Shown: positions 15,577 through 24,179, numbered from the stretch's first letter. The stretch: DNA of 34,261 nt from JAVVUJ01 sp964582545 (GCA_964582545.1 CAZOSB010000027.1:1-34261); one strand, 5' to 3'. Program-made: numbers and translations. The notes: generated from the sequence alone by a model not told the origin.

Positions 15577-16152
15577 TTAAAATTTCTTCGTAATATACAA
15601 TATTTCCGGAGCATTGGCGGGTTGATTGGGGAAGCTGATAAACGCTGTGTGGTATTGTCCTTTGTACAGATTTTGTGCAAACTCCAAAATGCAAAACTTC
15701 TCCCTCTCGCCCTCTTGGTGCCCTCTGTAGAGAGTGATACAAAGCACTCCCCCTATCTTAATGATGTTTAAGGCATGCTGTACCGCCATTAAGGTTGTTT
15801 TGCTCAAGGTGGTGATGGACTTATCCCCCCTTGGCAAATAACCTAAATTAAATAGGACAGCAGAAATTTTACCGACTTCTGCCACGTATTCTTCCATCCT
15901 CGAATGACAGTCAGGAATCAAGCTAACCATATTTTGTTTGCCATGGACTTCTAAAAGATGTCGAGTATTTTCTATGGCTTGGGCTTGAATATCAAAGGCA
16001 TAAACCTTTCCCAAGCTTCCTACCATCTCTGCCAATAGCAACGTGTCCTGCCCGTTCCCTGCGGTAGCATCTACCACCACATCACCGGGTTTTACGTATT
16101 CAAATACGATTTTCATGGCCAACTGCGTAGTATTTGTAATTAAATTATCCAT
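15577..16152 (-). CDS. mnmM: tRNA U34 methyltransferase MnmM (YtqB family, class I SAM)
   Basis: 191 residues. The Rossmann methyltransferase motifs are VVDATAGNGQDTLLLAE (SAM motif I, residues 25-41), AFDIQAQAIENT (motif II) and AVLFNLGYLPRGDK (motif IV region, the family signature with NLGYLP). These define the former 'rRNA methylase' family PF06962, whose Bacillus subtilis member YtqB was shown to be MnmM, which methylates the 5-aminomethyl group of tRNA wobble uridine 34. The gene stands alone, convergent to the symporter. The ribosome binding site before ATG 16152 is poor, so the start is slightly uncertain. Confidence 0.88.
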   Translation of the reverse strand: MDNLITNTTQLAMKIVFEYVKPGDVVVDATAGNGQDTLLLAEMVGSLGKVYAFDIQAQAIENTRHLLEVHGKQNMVSLIPDCHSRMEEYVAEVGKISAVLFNLGYLPRGDKSITTLSKTTLMAVQHALNIIKIGGVLCITLYRGHQEGEREKFCILEFAQNLYKGQYHTAFISFPNQPANAPEILYITKKF

Positions 16153-16262
16153 ATAGGAATTTTATCAGTACATGATTGGAATTTCAACTTAATTTTAAGT
16201 TTTATAATATTGAAATAAAAAAATCATTTATTTTTATGTAGCTGTTCATATTTTCTTTAAAA

Positions 16263-16305
16263 AAGTGCAATGGATTTCTGAAAATACATCAGATTCCTTG
16301 CACTT
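16263..16305 (-). terminator. Intrinsic terminator after the GyrI-like gene
   Basis: AAGTGCAA...TTCTGA pairs with ATCAGA...TTGCACTT (one bulge). On the minus strand TTTTTTAAAG follows. It lies about 120 bases beyond the GyrI-like stop. A further small inverted pair AACCAT-TAT-ATGGTT lies at 16367-16381 between stop and terminator. Confidence 0.75.
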
Positions 16306-16423
16306 CATTAAATTAAAAGATAAATATACTTATCCTAAAGTTTTACAGCCATTTATTTTAAATGGTAACCATTATATGGTTATAATTATTTTGAGCTTAC
16401 TTTTTTAATTATAACAATTTTTT

Positions 16424-16864
16424 TTACTTTAATGCGATGTATATGTCGATATCTGCATTTTCAAAATCGGAATTTAGATACTCTTCAAAGTCTCCTGTAA
16501 AGCTTCTGTCTAAGTCGATTTTCCAGATTTTCTCCCAAGCTTCAGCTACGGCTTTTTCCATGTGCCCGTGGATGGAAAACTTGGCATATTTCCCTGAGGG
16601 AATAACCTTTACTGTAAGCTCATCATTTTCCGCCTTGGAAACCTCATTTCCAGCGGTTACACAGAATTTATCCTGATTATAGTCAGAATACAGCCCTATG
16701 GCATATTCGTTGATCTTGTTCTTTATGGTTTCATGGACTCCTTCCCCATAAATCTTCTTCCAAAGGTTTCCAATGATTTCACCCACCTTCGGATCATCGT
16801 TGCTAGTGATAGCACTGACCCCTACCACGATTTTTTCTTTTAAGTTGACGATTTCATAATTCAT
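16424..16864 (-). CDS. GyrI-like effector-binding domain protein
   Basis: 146 residues forming one GyrI-like (SHS2-type, AraC effector-binding) domain: a start of MNYEIVNLKEKIVVGVSAIT, the central ...YAIGLYSDYNQDKFCVTAGNEVS, then VIPSGKYAKFSIHGHMEKAVAEAWEKIW and the final DIDIYIALK, a typical closing strand with an acidic residue pair for ligand contact. Such stand-alone domains bind small hydrophobic or cationic compounds and may act as stress or drug sensors. It follows a WYL/YafY regulator by 66 bases, a common pairing. AAAGGAGG precedes the start. Confidence 0.85.
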   Translation of the reverse strand: MNYEIVNLKEKIVVGVSAITSNDDPKVGEIIGNLWKKIYGEGVHETIKNKINEYAIGLYSDYNQDKFCVTAGNEVSKAENDELTVKVIPSGKYAKFSIHGHMEKAVAEAWEKIWKIDLDRSFTGDFEEYLNSDFENADIDIYIALK

Positions 16865-16909
16865 TTAAACAACCTCCTTTTGATTGATGAGGTTATTATA
16901 TTGTAGATA

Positions 16910-16931
16910 ATATGACAAGAGTAAGTCATAT
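16910..16931. promoter_or_regulatory. Inverted repeat before the GyrI-like gene, possible operator
   Basis: ATATGAC (16910-16916) and GTCATAT (16925-16931) form an inverted repeat. On the minus strand a TATAAT follows about 18 bases after TTACTC within the repeat, so it may overlap a promoter for the GyrI-like gene. The repeat also touches the stop codon of the YafY-type gene. Confidence 0.4.
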
Positions 16932-17836
16932 TATAAATACTTTTTTAAAATTTCTTTTAATTTGTTTTGCATCTCTACTCTCACTTCTTCCGGCTCTAAA
17001 ACCTCGCAAAACTCTCCAAAGGATGCAATATAGGGAAAAATCCACTCTCCCATAGGGTACCTCAACTCCCCCACAAAGCTACCATCCTTTTGTTGCTGGT
17101 AGTGATCCAATTCCTCATATACCCTAAAAGCCATTTCCTTTGAGAGTTTTAATTTTAAAGTGATAAACTCTGCATCAGAAACTTCTAACTGGGAAAGAAC
17201 AGTATCAGGAGAATTTCTCATAAAGTTTTCCTCTGATATTTCAAGCTTCTTCATTCTCCTCAGCTTAAAAAATCGATCATCTTTTCTTTTTTTGCAGTAA
17301 CCATATAAATACCACGCACTTCCTTTAAAGCAAAGCTTTAAGGGTTCTACCTTTCGAAGATCTTGAGCCCCTTTTGCATTGGCATAATGGAAGGCTACAG
17401 TTTTCCGTCCTAAAATAGCTGTTTTAAGAGATTGAAAAAGTTCCGACTCCGTTCTCGAGTCATACCAAGAAGAAAAATCCACCTCGATCCAATCAATTCC
17501 AGGCCGACCAAATAATCCCTTTAGTTTTTTTAATGCCCCATCATTCTCTTTTAGCTGAACAGCGCTGACAGCCTTTAAAGACGTTAGAATGTCTGATTTC
17601 TCTTTTTCTGACAAGACTGCTTTATTTAACACAAAATCCGGCAGTAAAGAAATTCCACCACCCTTTCCTTTGTTGGTAAAAATAGGGATTCCTGCAGAGG
17701 ATAAGGTATCTACATCCCGGTAAATGGTTCGAGTGGATACTTCAAATTCCTCTGCCAAATCCTTTGCTGTTACAGTTTTCTTGTCTAATAAAATATATAC
17801 CATTTGAAATAATCGATTAATTTGCATTTGTTCCAT
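16931..17836 (-). CDS. YafY-type transcriptional regulator (HTH_11 + WYL)
   Basis: 301 residues. The N-terminal winged helix reads RLFQMVYILLDKKTVTAKDLAEEFEVSTRTIYRDVDTLSSAGIPI (residues 9-53). The WYL ligand-binding domain follows with GSAWYLYGYCKKRKDDRFFKLRRM near residue 185 (the W-Y-L triad present) and a C-terminal WCX region GEWIFPYIASFGEFCEVLEPEEVR. WYL regulators bind nucleotides or small ligands and usually control adjacent genes, here most simply the GyrI-like gene. It lies 18 bases after the XRE regulator gene and may be co-transcribed with it. ATG 17827 is an alternative start. Confidence 0.92.
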   Translation of the reverse strand: MEQMQINRLFQMVYILLDKKTVTAKDLAEEFEVSTRTIYRDVDTLSSAGIPIFTNKGKGGGISLLPDFVLNKAVLSEKEKSDILTSLKAVSAVQLKENDGALKKLKGLFGRPGIDWIEVDFSSWYDSRTESELFQSLKTAILGRKTVAFHYANAKGAQDLRKVEPLKLCFKGSAWYLYGYCKKRKDDRFFKLRRMKKLEISEENFMRNSPDTVLSQLEVSDAEFITLKLKLSKEMAFRVYEELDHYQQQKDGSFVGELRYPMGEWIFPYIASFGEFCEVLEPEEVRVEMQNKLKEILKKYL

Positions 17837-17854
17837 CCTATATTATCCGCGATT

Positions 17855-18448
17855 TCATCTTGGAGAGTTTTGATCTCTTTTTCTTTGATTTTTGACACCA
17901 AAGCTCCCGTAATAAATTGGAATTGTTAAAAACAGAATCCATGCCGGGTGCCATAGTTTTAACCCGAACCCCAGAATTAGATACACAATGACCACTACTA
18001 TGGGGTAAGGGAAGTTCAACCAAAATTCTGCTTTTTCATCCTCTACTTGTTTATCAGATATTAGGATTTGCTTACCTTTTATAGCTTCTTCTTCCCGCAC
18101 ATAACTTCGATTTTCTACATCCTCACCCTTATCCAACCTTATATTTGGATTCTCTGCCCCCTTGCTAACTATAGTAGTTGAGGCTTTTTCTGTGGTATCT
18201 GGAAATTCTTCTACCAAGTTCTCCACCAGCTCATCTGTCACTGGATCATCTGTGAATAATAATTCATCTAAAGAAACGCTGTATATCTTGGATAAAAGTA
18301 TCAAATTATCCGTATCCGGCGAAGCTTCGGCCCTCTCCCATTTTGAGACAGCTTGACGGCTTACCCCAATTTGGGCTGCCAATTGCTCTTGCGAAAGATT
18401 ATTCTTTTTCCTATACTCATAAAGTCTGTTTGCAATTTGTATATTCAT
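17855..18448 (-). CDS. XRE-family HTH regulator with C-terminal membrane segment
   Basis: 197 residues. An XRE domain fills residues 4-60 (ANRLYEYRKKNNLSQEQLAAQIGVSRQAVSKWERAEASPD, by position). A charged linker of about 85 residues follows, then two hydrophobic helices (about 143-162 and 165-182) and a basic tail. DNA-binding proteins of this kind with membrane anchors are common in Clostridia and may sense the envelope. AAGGAGG precedes the start. The gene is divergent from the amidase at 18915, with a cluster of GTTGCA motifs between. Confidence 0.9.
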   Translation of the reverse strand: MNIQIANRLYEYRKKNNLSQEQLAAQIGVSRQAVSKWERAEASPDTDNLILLSKIYSVSLDELLFTDDPVTDELVENLVEEFPDTTEKASTTIVSKGAENPNIRLDKGEDVENRSYVREEEAIKGKQILISDKQVEDEKAEFWLNFPYPIVVVIVYLILGFGLKLWHPAWILFLTIPIYYGSFGVKNQRKRDQNSPR

Positions 18449-18914
18449 TTTAATTTACCTCCTTAATGCAACTTTTAAAATTTATGATTTTCTTTATTAT
18501 AAGAAAATCCTTGCGGTTGCACCACCAATTCTGCTTTTCAATTCCGCAACTTTAGGTTGCATTTTAGGTTGCATAAGTTTACAATTAATCATTTTAATTT
18601 TATTTTATTATATCATCCCTAAAATAAATAGTATACAGGAGGATTATAGTAAAACCATAAATTGGTTATTGTATTGTTATGGTTCAATAACATAAAATTA
18701 AAATTCTTTAATAATAATTGTCTTGATAATTATGCAATATTAAGAAAGATTTAAGAATACAAATACTATTAAACGCTATTATCATACATCAAATTATATT
18801 ATAATATAATTACTCGAATCTTTCATATAATAAAATGAAACATCTCCCACGATAGCAATAAAAATACTATTCGCAATAACTTCTTTAAATATTACTATAG
18901 AAACGGAAACTTTT
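18449..18914. promoter_or_regulatory. Divergent intergenic region with GTTGCA motif cluster
   Basis: This gene-free stretch separates the XRE regulator and the amidase. Near the regulator are five GTTGC(A) motifs: one inverted at 18466-18472 just before the ribosome binding site, one at 18516-18521, an inverted pair GCAAC-TTTAG-GTTGC at 18546-18560, and a tandem exact 12-bp repeat TTTAGGTTGCAT at 18551-18574. A TATAAT for the regulator lies at 18496-18501 (minus), within the hairpin GATTTTCTT-TATTAT-AAGAAAATC (18486-18509). From about 18600 to 18914 the sequence is very AT-rich and I see no clear element in it. Confidence 0.55.
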
Positions 18915-19580
18915 ATGAATGTAGACAACCGAGAGGAACGATCAAAGAAAAGAAAATCGAAAAAGAAAAAACATAAATTTATATTAATCATAATCTGGGC
19001 ATTTTTGGCTCTTTTGATGGTATATGGAACAGTTACAGGAATAAATATTTATAGGAATATACAACCTTCTGCCGATAGTGACACCCCCACCCAAATAGAG
19101 GGAATTCCCGTCATAGTAGATCTTCTTCCGGAGGGAATCCCAGGGCGCATTGGTCAGAAAATGAAAATTCAGTATATCGTCATTCACGAAACTGGAAACC
19201 CTGGAACAAATGCAAATGCTTTGGCCCACAACACATATTTGCATAAAGAAGCCTTGTCCATTCCAATATCTTGGCATTATACGGTGGATGATCATGAAAT
19301 CTATAAACATCTGCCGGATAACGAAGTTGGCTTCCATGCGGGAGATCAGTATAGGGAAAATGGGGGTAACATGAACGGTATTGGCATTGAAATGTGTATC
19401 AATCCTGAAAATGATTATGACCAAACCCTACAAAATACGGCGGCTCTGGTTCGATATTTATTAGTGCAGCACGATCTGACAATCAAGGAAGTTAAAAAAC
19501 ACCAAGATTTTTCAGGAAAGAATTGTCCCCAAAACTTAATTGTCAGTGATCGTTGGGAAGAATTTTTAAAAATGATATAA
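18915..19580 (+). CDS. Membrane-anchored N-acetylmuramoyl-L-alanine amidase (Ami_2)
   Basis: 221 residues. A very basic N-terminus (REERSKKRKSKKKKHK) precedes one helix (FILIIIWAFLALLMVYGTV), an uncleaved anchor placing the rest outside. The amidase_2 domain runs from about residue 85: YIVIHETGN (first zinc His), SWHYTVDD, VGFHAGD, GIGIEMC (catalytic Glu region) and KKHQDFSGKNCP (last zinc ligand motif with Cys). It should cut the amide bond between muramic acid and L-alanine in peptidoglycan. No SH3 or LysM binding domains are attached. The ribosome binding site is weak. The role (growth, spore cortex or separation) is not shown by context. Confidence 0.9.
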   Translation: MNVDNREERSKKRKSKKKKHKFILIIIWAFLALLMVYGTVTGINIYRNIQPSADSDTPTQIEGIPVIVDLLPEGIPGRIGQKMKIQYIVIHETGNPGTNANALAHNTYLHKEALSIPISWHYTVDDHEIYKHLPDNEVGFHAGDQYRENGGNMNGIGIEMCINPENDYDQTLQNTAALVRYLLVQHDLTIKEVKKHQDFSGKNCPQNLIVSDRWEEFLKMI

Positions 19581-19689
19581 TGCAAAAGCAAATTTAGACA
19601 AACTAATAGTAATGATTAAAAATACTACTTTTAAATACTGAATATCATGCAAATCTTTTTATAGATCTAATTTAATAAGGAGGAGATCA

Positions 19690-21132
19690 ATGAAAACACA
19701 TCAAGACTTATTAAATAAAATAGAAGAATTGGAAAATATCATAGAAACTCAAAAGGAGAATTTAGAACTTTTGGAAGCTGCATTTCATCTGTCTGAAGTG
19801 GGTTTTACCCTGTCTAATGCAGATGGAGTGGTTTTAAAAATTAATCAGTCTCAAGTTCGTATCACAGGTCATCAACCAGAAATGACTATCGGTAGAAGTA
19901 TGGCCGCTATTGAAAGCGAAAATGACAATCAGTCTGCCACAATGCAAATTGTAAAGACAAAAAAACCTGTAACCATCGAGCAGATTCTTCCCTCCGGCAA
20001 GAGCTATTTGGTATATGGACAGCCGTATTTTGATTCCAATAAAAAACTAAAATATATCATATGTAATTTAATTGATAATACACAACATAATTATATTCGG
20101 CAAGAATTAGAAGCTACTAAGCATAATAATCTTGAATTAAAAAAGACAATTCACCATCTGCAAGAAATGGTAGGTATGCAGAAAAGCTTAATCTATTGTA
20201 GTAAAAAAATGAAAGATCTCATTACTATCTGCGATAAAATCGCCCCCTTTCATTCAACCGTTTTAATCAGCGGAGAATCGGGAGTTGGGAAAGAACTAAT
20301 TGCTAACTATATCTTCCAAAAAAGCTCACGAAGTGATAAACACTTTATTAAGATCAACTGTGCCGCGATACCAGAAGCTCTTTTAGAGTCTGAACTCTTT
20401 GGGTATGATTCAGGCGCCTTTACCAATGCACGCAGTGGCGGTAAAAAGGGAATCTTTGAAGTTGCTGATGGTGGTACGGTTCTGTTGGATGAAATCGGTG
20501 AACTTCCTCTGCATTTACAGTCAAAGATCTTGAGAGTGCTACAAGAAGGTGAATTTTATCACGTGGGAGGAACCTCCCCCATCAATGCCGATGTAAGAGT
20601 GATTGCTTCTACCAACCGGAACTTAGAAGAAATGACAGAGCAGGGATCGTTTAGAAAGGATCTCTATTACAGGCTGTCCGTCATTCAGCTCTCTGTTCCT
20701 GCACTCAATGAAAGACGAGAGGATATCCCCTTTCTCATACGGCATTTCTTGGAAAAATTCAACGAGAAATACAGTCTGAATAAAGAATTGACCTTTGATG
20801 CAATTGAGTTTTTGGCAGGTTTGCCCTATCACGGGAACATTCGTGATTTACAAAATGTAATTGAAAGAATCCTACTTTTAACTCAAAATAGCGTCATAGG
20901 GGTAGGAGATGTAAAACTTGCTCTAAATCAAAATTCTCTTCATTATGACTATGACATAGATTATCCCCATGTCAATGCTGATATTTCTTTAAAGGAGCTG
21001 GTTTCTCAATATGAAAAAAGTTTGCTTCAGAAATATTGGAATGAATTCAGATCGGCATCCAAAATCGCCGAAATTCTTCAAACAAATCAGCCTACTATAT
21101 CCCGAAAGCTTCACGGGTATGGCATTCTTTAA
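19690..21132 (+). CDS. Sigma-54-dependent activator with PAS domain (variant GAFTNA loop)
   Basis: 480 residues. Residues 3-30 form a coiled coil (NKIEELENIIETQKENLELL), followed by a PAS domain (about 30-130, FTLSNADGVVLKINQSQVRITGHQ). The AAA+ domain follows with Walker A GESGVGKE (195-202), the sigma-54 contact loop as GAFTNA (242-247; the usual sequence is GAFTGA), Walker B VLLDEIGELP, and the R-finger region. A Fis-type HTH closes the protein (ASKIAEILQTNQPTISRKLHGYGIL). It lies just beyond the convergent end of the catabolic operon, and is a candidate activator of the sigma-54 promoters at 29775 and 32091. AAGGAGGAG precedes the start. Confidence 0.93.
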   Translation: MKTHQDLLNKIEELENIIETQKENLELLEAAFHLSEVGFTLSNADGVVLKINQSQVRITGHQPEMTIGRSMAAIESENDNQSATMQIVKTKKPVTIEQILPSGKSYLVYGQPYFDSNKKLKYIICNLIDNTQHNYIRQELEATKHNNLELKKTIHHLQEMVGMQKSLIYCSKKMKDLITICDKIAPFHSTVLISGESGVGKELIANYIFQKSSRSDKHFIKINCAAIPEALLESELFGYDSGAFTNARSGGKKGIFEVADGGTVLLDEIGELPLHLQSKILRVLQEGEFYHVGGTSPINADVRVIASTNRNLEEMTEQGSFRKDLYYRLSVIQLSVPALNERREDIPFLIRHFLEKFNEKYSLNKELTFDAIEFLAGLPYHGNIRDLQNVIERILLLTQNSVIGVGDVKLALNQNSLHYDYDIDYPHVNADISLKELVSQYEKSLLQKYWNEFRSASKIAEILQTNQPTISRKLHGYGIL

Positions 21133-21135
21133 AAA

Positions 21136-21175
21136 AGATAGGTTCAAAACACACCTTGAACCTATCTCTTTTTTT
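21136..21175. terminator. Bidirectional intrinsic terminator
   Basis: AGATAGGTTCAA (21136-21147) pairs with TTGAACCTATCT (21156-21167), followed by CTTTTTTT on the plus strand and by TTTTTT on the minus strand. It serves the sigma-54 activator and probably the M20 peptidase operon end. Confidence 0.85.
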
Positions 21176-21199
21176 ACCTATTCAACTCTTATACTAGTC

Positions 21200-21228
21200 C
21201 GCAATTAAAAACATCGTTATTAATTGCG
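21200..21228. repeat. Hairpin repeat related to 15468-15517
   Basis: CGCAATTAA pairs with TTAATTGCG around an A/T core containing AACATCGTT. The core AATTAAAAA-(C)ATCGTT-TTAATT and the flanks ATACTA...TATTA resemble the hairpin at 15468-15517. It directly follows the M20 peptidase stop. Confidence 0.6.
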
Positions 21229-21230
21229 TA

Positions 21231-22364
21231 TTACAAAGTCATAATCAGCTCAGCCAACATTGCCGTTCTGCAAGGGATGTGGTCGATATGTACATATTCC
21301 TTGGAATTATGTAAAAATTCTCCCGTCGTTCCCAACCCATCTAAGGTGGGAATTCCTGCGGCTGCTGTAAAGTTGCCATCACTTCCTCCGCCAATAGATA
21401 CACCCTTCAAATCTATGCCGTACCCTCTGGCAATGTTCTTCATGGCTTCAAACAACTCAGAATCTCCCTCCATGACCGGTTTATCAATTTTGCCCTTTAC
21501 CTCTAACCTAATTTCCGGGTTAATAGGAGTCAAGTTTTTAATTTTTTCATGAATTTTTTCCGATAATTCTTTTGTTTGAAACCGCACATCCATAGTGAAA
21601 TATGCTGTTTCTGGTACCATACAAGTTCCCGGAATTCCTGCTTTTAAGGTGGTAGGTGCAAAGGTCACACCTTGAATTTCCTCATTCCATTCCTCAATCC
21701 GTAATATCTGTTTTGCAATCTCCGTGATAGGACTGACCGCCAAGTGAGCATTCGATCCCGAGTGCGCTGCCGTACCAAACGCAATGATCTCGTAGGTACC
21801 CCTTCCATATCTGCTGGTTTTTACAGAATCCAATTCATTGACACCGGGCTCCACCACGAGAACAGAACCGTATTGTCTCCCTTTTTCTACGATTAAATCG
21901 CTGGAGTAAAAGCTTCCCGATTCTTCATCCCCATTAAAGAATATTCCAATCTTTTTCTCAGGCATCAGACCTAACTCCTTTAATGCTTTCACCGCAAAGT
22001 ATGCCATGATGATGCCGCCCTTCATATCGAGAGTTCCCGGACCAAATGCCTTACCGTATTCAATTTTAAAAGGCATGGTGGCTATGGTTCCTATTGGAAA
22101 CACCGTATCATAGTGTCCTACTAGGAGCGCACTCTTTTCACCTTCACCAATTTCCCCATAAATATGATCCCCACAAGTTTCCTGATGGATTCGCTCAATG
22201 GAAAATCCCAATTCTCCAAAGGATTTTTCCAAAAAGCTACTGCACTTATCCGCAGCTTCCTTATTTTCATGGGAGGGTGATTCCAGCTCAACAAACTCTT
22301 GGAATAATTGTAAAAACTCTGCTAAATGCTGCTGCATATATTCTAATAAAATGTCTTTAGTCAT
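21231..22364 (-). CDS. M20 family metallopeptidase (carboxypeptidase G2-like)
   Basis: 377 residues. Metal and catalytic motifs of the M20 family are all visible: LLVGHYDTVFPIG (His and Asp, near residue 80), GPGTLDMKGGI (bridging Asp, near 113), FNGDEESGSF (catalytic and metal Glu pair, near 145), VVEPG (near 172) and a C-terminal FLHNSKEYVHIDH (last His). A dimerisation lid lies between about 185 and 290. The family removes C-terminal or acyl-linked amino acids. It is the last gene of the minus-strand catabolic run, 36 bases after pduL, so it may supply free amino acids from dipeptides, N-acyl or folate-like conjugates. AAGGAGG precedes ATG 22364. The substrate is not known. Confidence 0.9.
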   Translation of the reverse strand: MTKDILLEYMQQHLAEFLQLFQEFVELESPSHENKEAADKCSSFLEKSFGELGFSIERIHQETCGDHIYGEIGEGEKSALLVGHYDTVFPIGTIATMPFKIEYGKAFGPGTLDMKGGIIMAYFAVKALKELGLMPEKKIGIFFNGDEESGSFYSSDLIVEKGRQYGSVLVVEPGVNELDSVKTSRYGRGTYEIIAFGTAAHSGSNAHLAVSPITEIAKQILRIEEWNEEIQGVTFAPTTLKAGIPGTCMVPETAYFTMDVRFQTKELSEKIHEKIKNLTPINPEIRLEVKGKIDKPVMEGDSELFEAMKNIARGYGIDLKGVSIGGGSDGNFTAAAGIPTLDGLGTTGEFLHNSKEYVHIDHIPCRTAMLAELIMTL

Positions 22365-22400
22365 TAATTAATCCTCCTTAAACAATACTCAGATATATTT

Positions 22401-22964
22401 TCAAGGGAGTATTTCAACCGTATCCATGTTATTGATGCAAGCCGCATTCCCCTCTTCTACATCCACATGCATGGTGGGTTCAGGTATATCTGTAAATGTA
22501 ATAACCACTTCATCAAAGGTTAATTTACGCTCTCCACCGACTTTTACACTTACCAATTGTCTGTCCTTCAGCCCATACTCCGCGGCGTGCTCCGCCGTCA
22601 TATGAATATGGCGCTTAGCGATTACGGCTACAGAATCCAGGTGTAATTCCCCTTCCGGTCCTATTAAGGTGAGCGGCGCTAAATCCGAAGACCCGGACAT
22701 TTTGACAGGAGCGTTGACTCCAAGGACATAATTATCAGCTCTTAAAATTTCAGCTTGGGTATAAGGTCGCAGGGGACCCAGTATTCGCACATCCGAAATA
22801 AAACCCTTGGGGCCTTGTAATGTAACCGTTTCATTAGCTGCAAAAATAGGAAAGCCTAATTCTTTTTTAACGGTTAACTCGTAATCCTTTCCATACAGCA
22901 CATCCAAAGCCTCTCGATTCAGATGCACATGCCTGTTGGAAATCATCACAATTGCTTTTTTCAT
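22401..22964 (-). CDS. pduL: PduL-type phosphate acyltransferase (phosphotransacylase)
   Basis: 187 residues covering a complete PduL domain pair. Zinc-binding motifs are SNRHVHLNREAL (near residue 9), AKRHIHMTAEHAAEYG (near 116) and the C-terminal TMHVDVEEGNAACI (near 165). The enzyme exchanges CoA of an acyl-CoA for phosphate. It begins directly with the catalytic domain: no N-terminal encapsulation peptide as in microcompartment PduL, and no shell-protein genes are in the window, so it is probably cytosolic. The next upstream gene in the same direction is a butyrate-type kinase (126 bases apart), so the pair would turn an acyl-CoA into the free acid with ATP. The ribosome binding site is weak (TAAGG). 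Confidence 0.93.
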   Translation of the reverse strand: MKKAIVMISNRHVHLNREALDVLYGKDYELTVKKELGFPIFAANETVTLQGPKGFISDVRILGPLRPYTQAEILRADNYVLGVNAPVKMSGSSDLAPLTLIGPEGELHLDSVAVIAKRHIHMTAEHAAEYGLKDRQLVSVKVGGERKLTFDEVVITFTDIPEPTMHVDVEEGNAACINNMDTVEILP

Positions 22965-23090
22965 ATATAACCTTATGGCAACCGCGCTAAATAATTAGTT
23001 TATTTTAGATTTAATCCTGCTAAATTTATTAATTTTAACTAATGTATTAGCTCTAATTCGCCATTTTCCCTTTCTTTTATAACCAATCAG
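22965..23090. promoter_or_regulatory. Spacer between buk and pduL with weak secondary structure
   Basis: 126 bases, AT-rich, with TTAGTT...AACTAA (about 23000-23045) as a long weak inverted pair. A GG-N9-GC string (TGGCGAATTAGAGC, minus strand) resembles a sigma-54 promoter but is one base short. No clear terminator or sigma-A promoter was seen, so read-through from buk is likely. Confidence 0.3.
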
Positions 23091-24158
23091 TTACGCTTGC
23101 TCCGTATCATAGTCTCGTGCAATTTCTTCACCTCTGAGGATTCTGAGAATGCCTTCCACCAAAGCCTTCATCTCCACTGCACCCGGAACCACTTCTACAG
23201 GGGCAATAAACCGAACACGCCTTTCAATGCTATCTGTCAATCGCTTGGAATGTGCAATTTCTCCTGTTAATATAATCCTGTCTATCTGACCATTCATCAC
23301 CGTTGCCATGCCCCCGATATCCTTGGCTATTTGGTAAATCATGGCTTCAAAGTAAAATTCCGCTTTTTCATCTCCGTTTTCAATGCGGTTTTCCACCTCA
23401 AGAATATCACTGGTTCCCAAATAAGCCACAAGACCGCCGTTTCCCATCTGTCGCTTCATGCAGGTGGTCAAATCCCATTCACCTGAGAAACACTTTTTGG
23501 TAAAAGCCACCATTGGCAAAGCTCCCGCTCTTTCAGGAGAAAAGGAATTGATATGACTATCGATAATTTTTCCCTTGGCATGAGCATTTACAGTGATTCC
23601 CCCTCCTAGATGGCAAATGATAAAGTTGTAATCATCATATTTTCCACCCATTTGCCTTGCTACTGTCCACCCTGCTGCTTTCTCATTGAGCGGATGTCCG
23701 GCTCCACGTTGGGTGGGTAGTTCTGGTAAACCTGACACCTTGGCAAACTCGCAGAAATCATCTGCAAGCGGTGCATCGTATATGTATCCGGGAGCTTGAA
23801 ATTTTTTCATCAGCTCTTGTGAAATCATCACACCCAGATTTGAGGCATGAGGCCATGGAGCGCGTTTACATTCTTCCACCATCAGTGGTGTAATTTCATA
23901 TCCACCACAGCGAACAGGTCTGCCACCACCACCACGTGAGATGATGACATCCAGTTCTTTTATTCCTAGCTCTTTAATATATTCTTCCACCATGTGTTTC
24001 CGCATTTCAAACTGATCGTTAATTTCCTTAAATTGAGAAATCACCTCTGTGGGATGGACTAATTTTTTCCCATAAATTTCTTTTTCATTCTCATAATAAG
24101 CAACCCTGGTAGATGTGGATCCTGGATTGATTACAAACATTTTAAATACTTTTTCCAT
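23091..24158 (-). CDS. buk: Butyrate kinase-type acyl kinase
   Basis: 355 residues, the normal Buk length. Family motifs: VINPGSTSTRVAYYENE (phosphate-binding, residues 9-25), ISRGGGGRPVRCGGYEIT, WPHASNLGVMI, ICHLGGGITVNAHAKGKIID and AFTKKCFSGEWD, ending with ILTGEIAHSKRLTD. It belongs to the acetokinase superfamily and makes ATP from an acyl phosphate. The segment near residue 155 reads TQRGAGHPLNEKA where butyrate kinases usually have SIFHALNQKA, so the substrate may be a branched acyl phosphate (isobutyryl, isovaleryl) rather than butyryl. It follows the gamma subunit gene by 21 bases. AAAGGATGGAG precedes the start. Confidence 0.9.
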   Translation of the reverse strand: MEKVFKMFVINPGSTSTRVAYYENEKEIYGKKLVHPTEVISQFKEINDQFEMRKHMVEEYIKELGIKELDVIISRGGGGRPVRCGGYEITPLMVEECKRAPWPHASNLGVMISQELMKKFQAPGYIYDAPLADDFCEFAKVSGLPELPTQRGAGHPLNEKAAGWTVARQMGGKYDDYNFIICHLGGGITVNAHAKGKIIDSHINSFSPERAGALPMVAFTKKCFSGEWDLTTCMKRQMGNGGLVAYLGTSDILEVENRIENGDEKAEFYFEAMIYQIAKDIGGMATVMNGQIDRIILTGEIAHSKRLTDSIERRVRFIAPVEVVPGAVEMKALVEGILRILRGEEIARDYDTEQA

Positions 24159-24179
24159 GTTATCTCCATCCTTTCTTCT

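Noticed and set aside
22401..22964. Microcompartment involvement of PduL
   Set aside because: There is no N-terminal encapsulation peptide, and no shell protein or aldehyde dehydrogenase gene in the window.
23041..23075. TGGCGAATTAGAGC (minus) as a third sigma-54 promoter before pduL
   Set aside because: GG and GC are nine bases apart; sigma-54 requires ten, and the inner bases do not match well.
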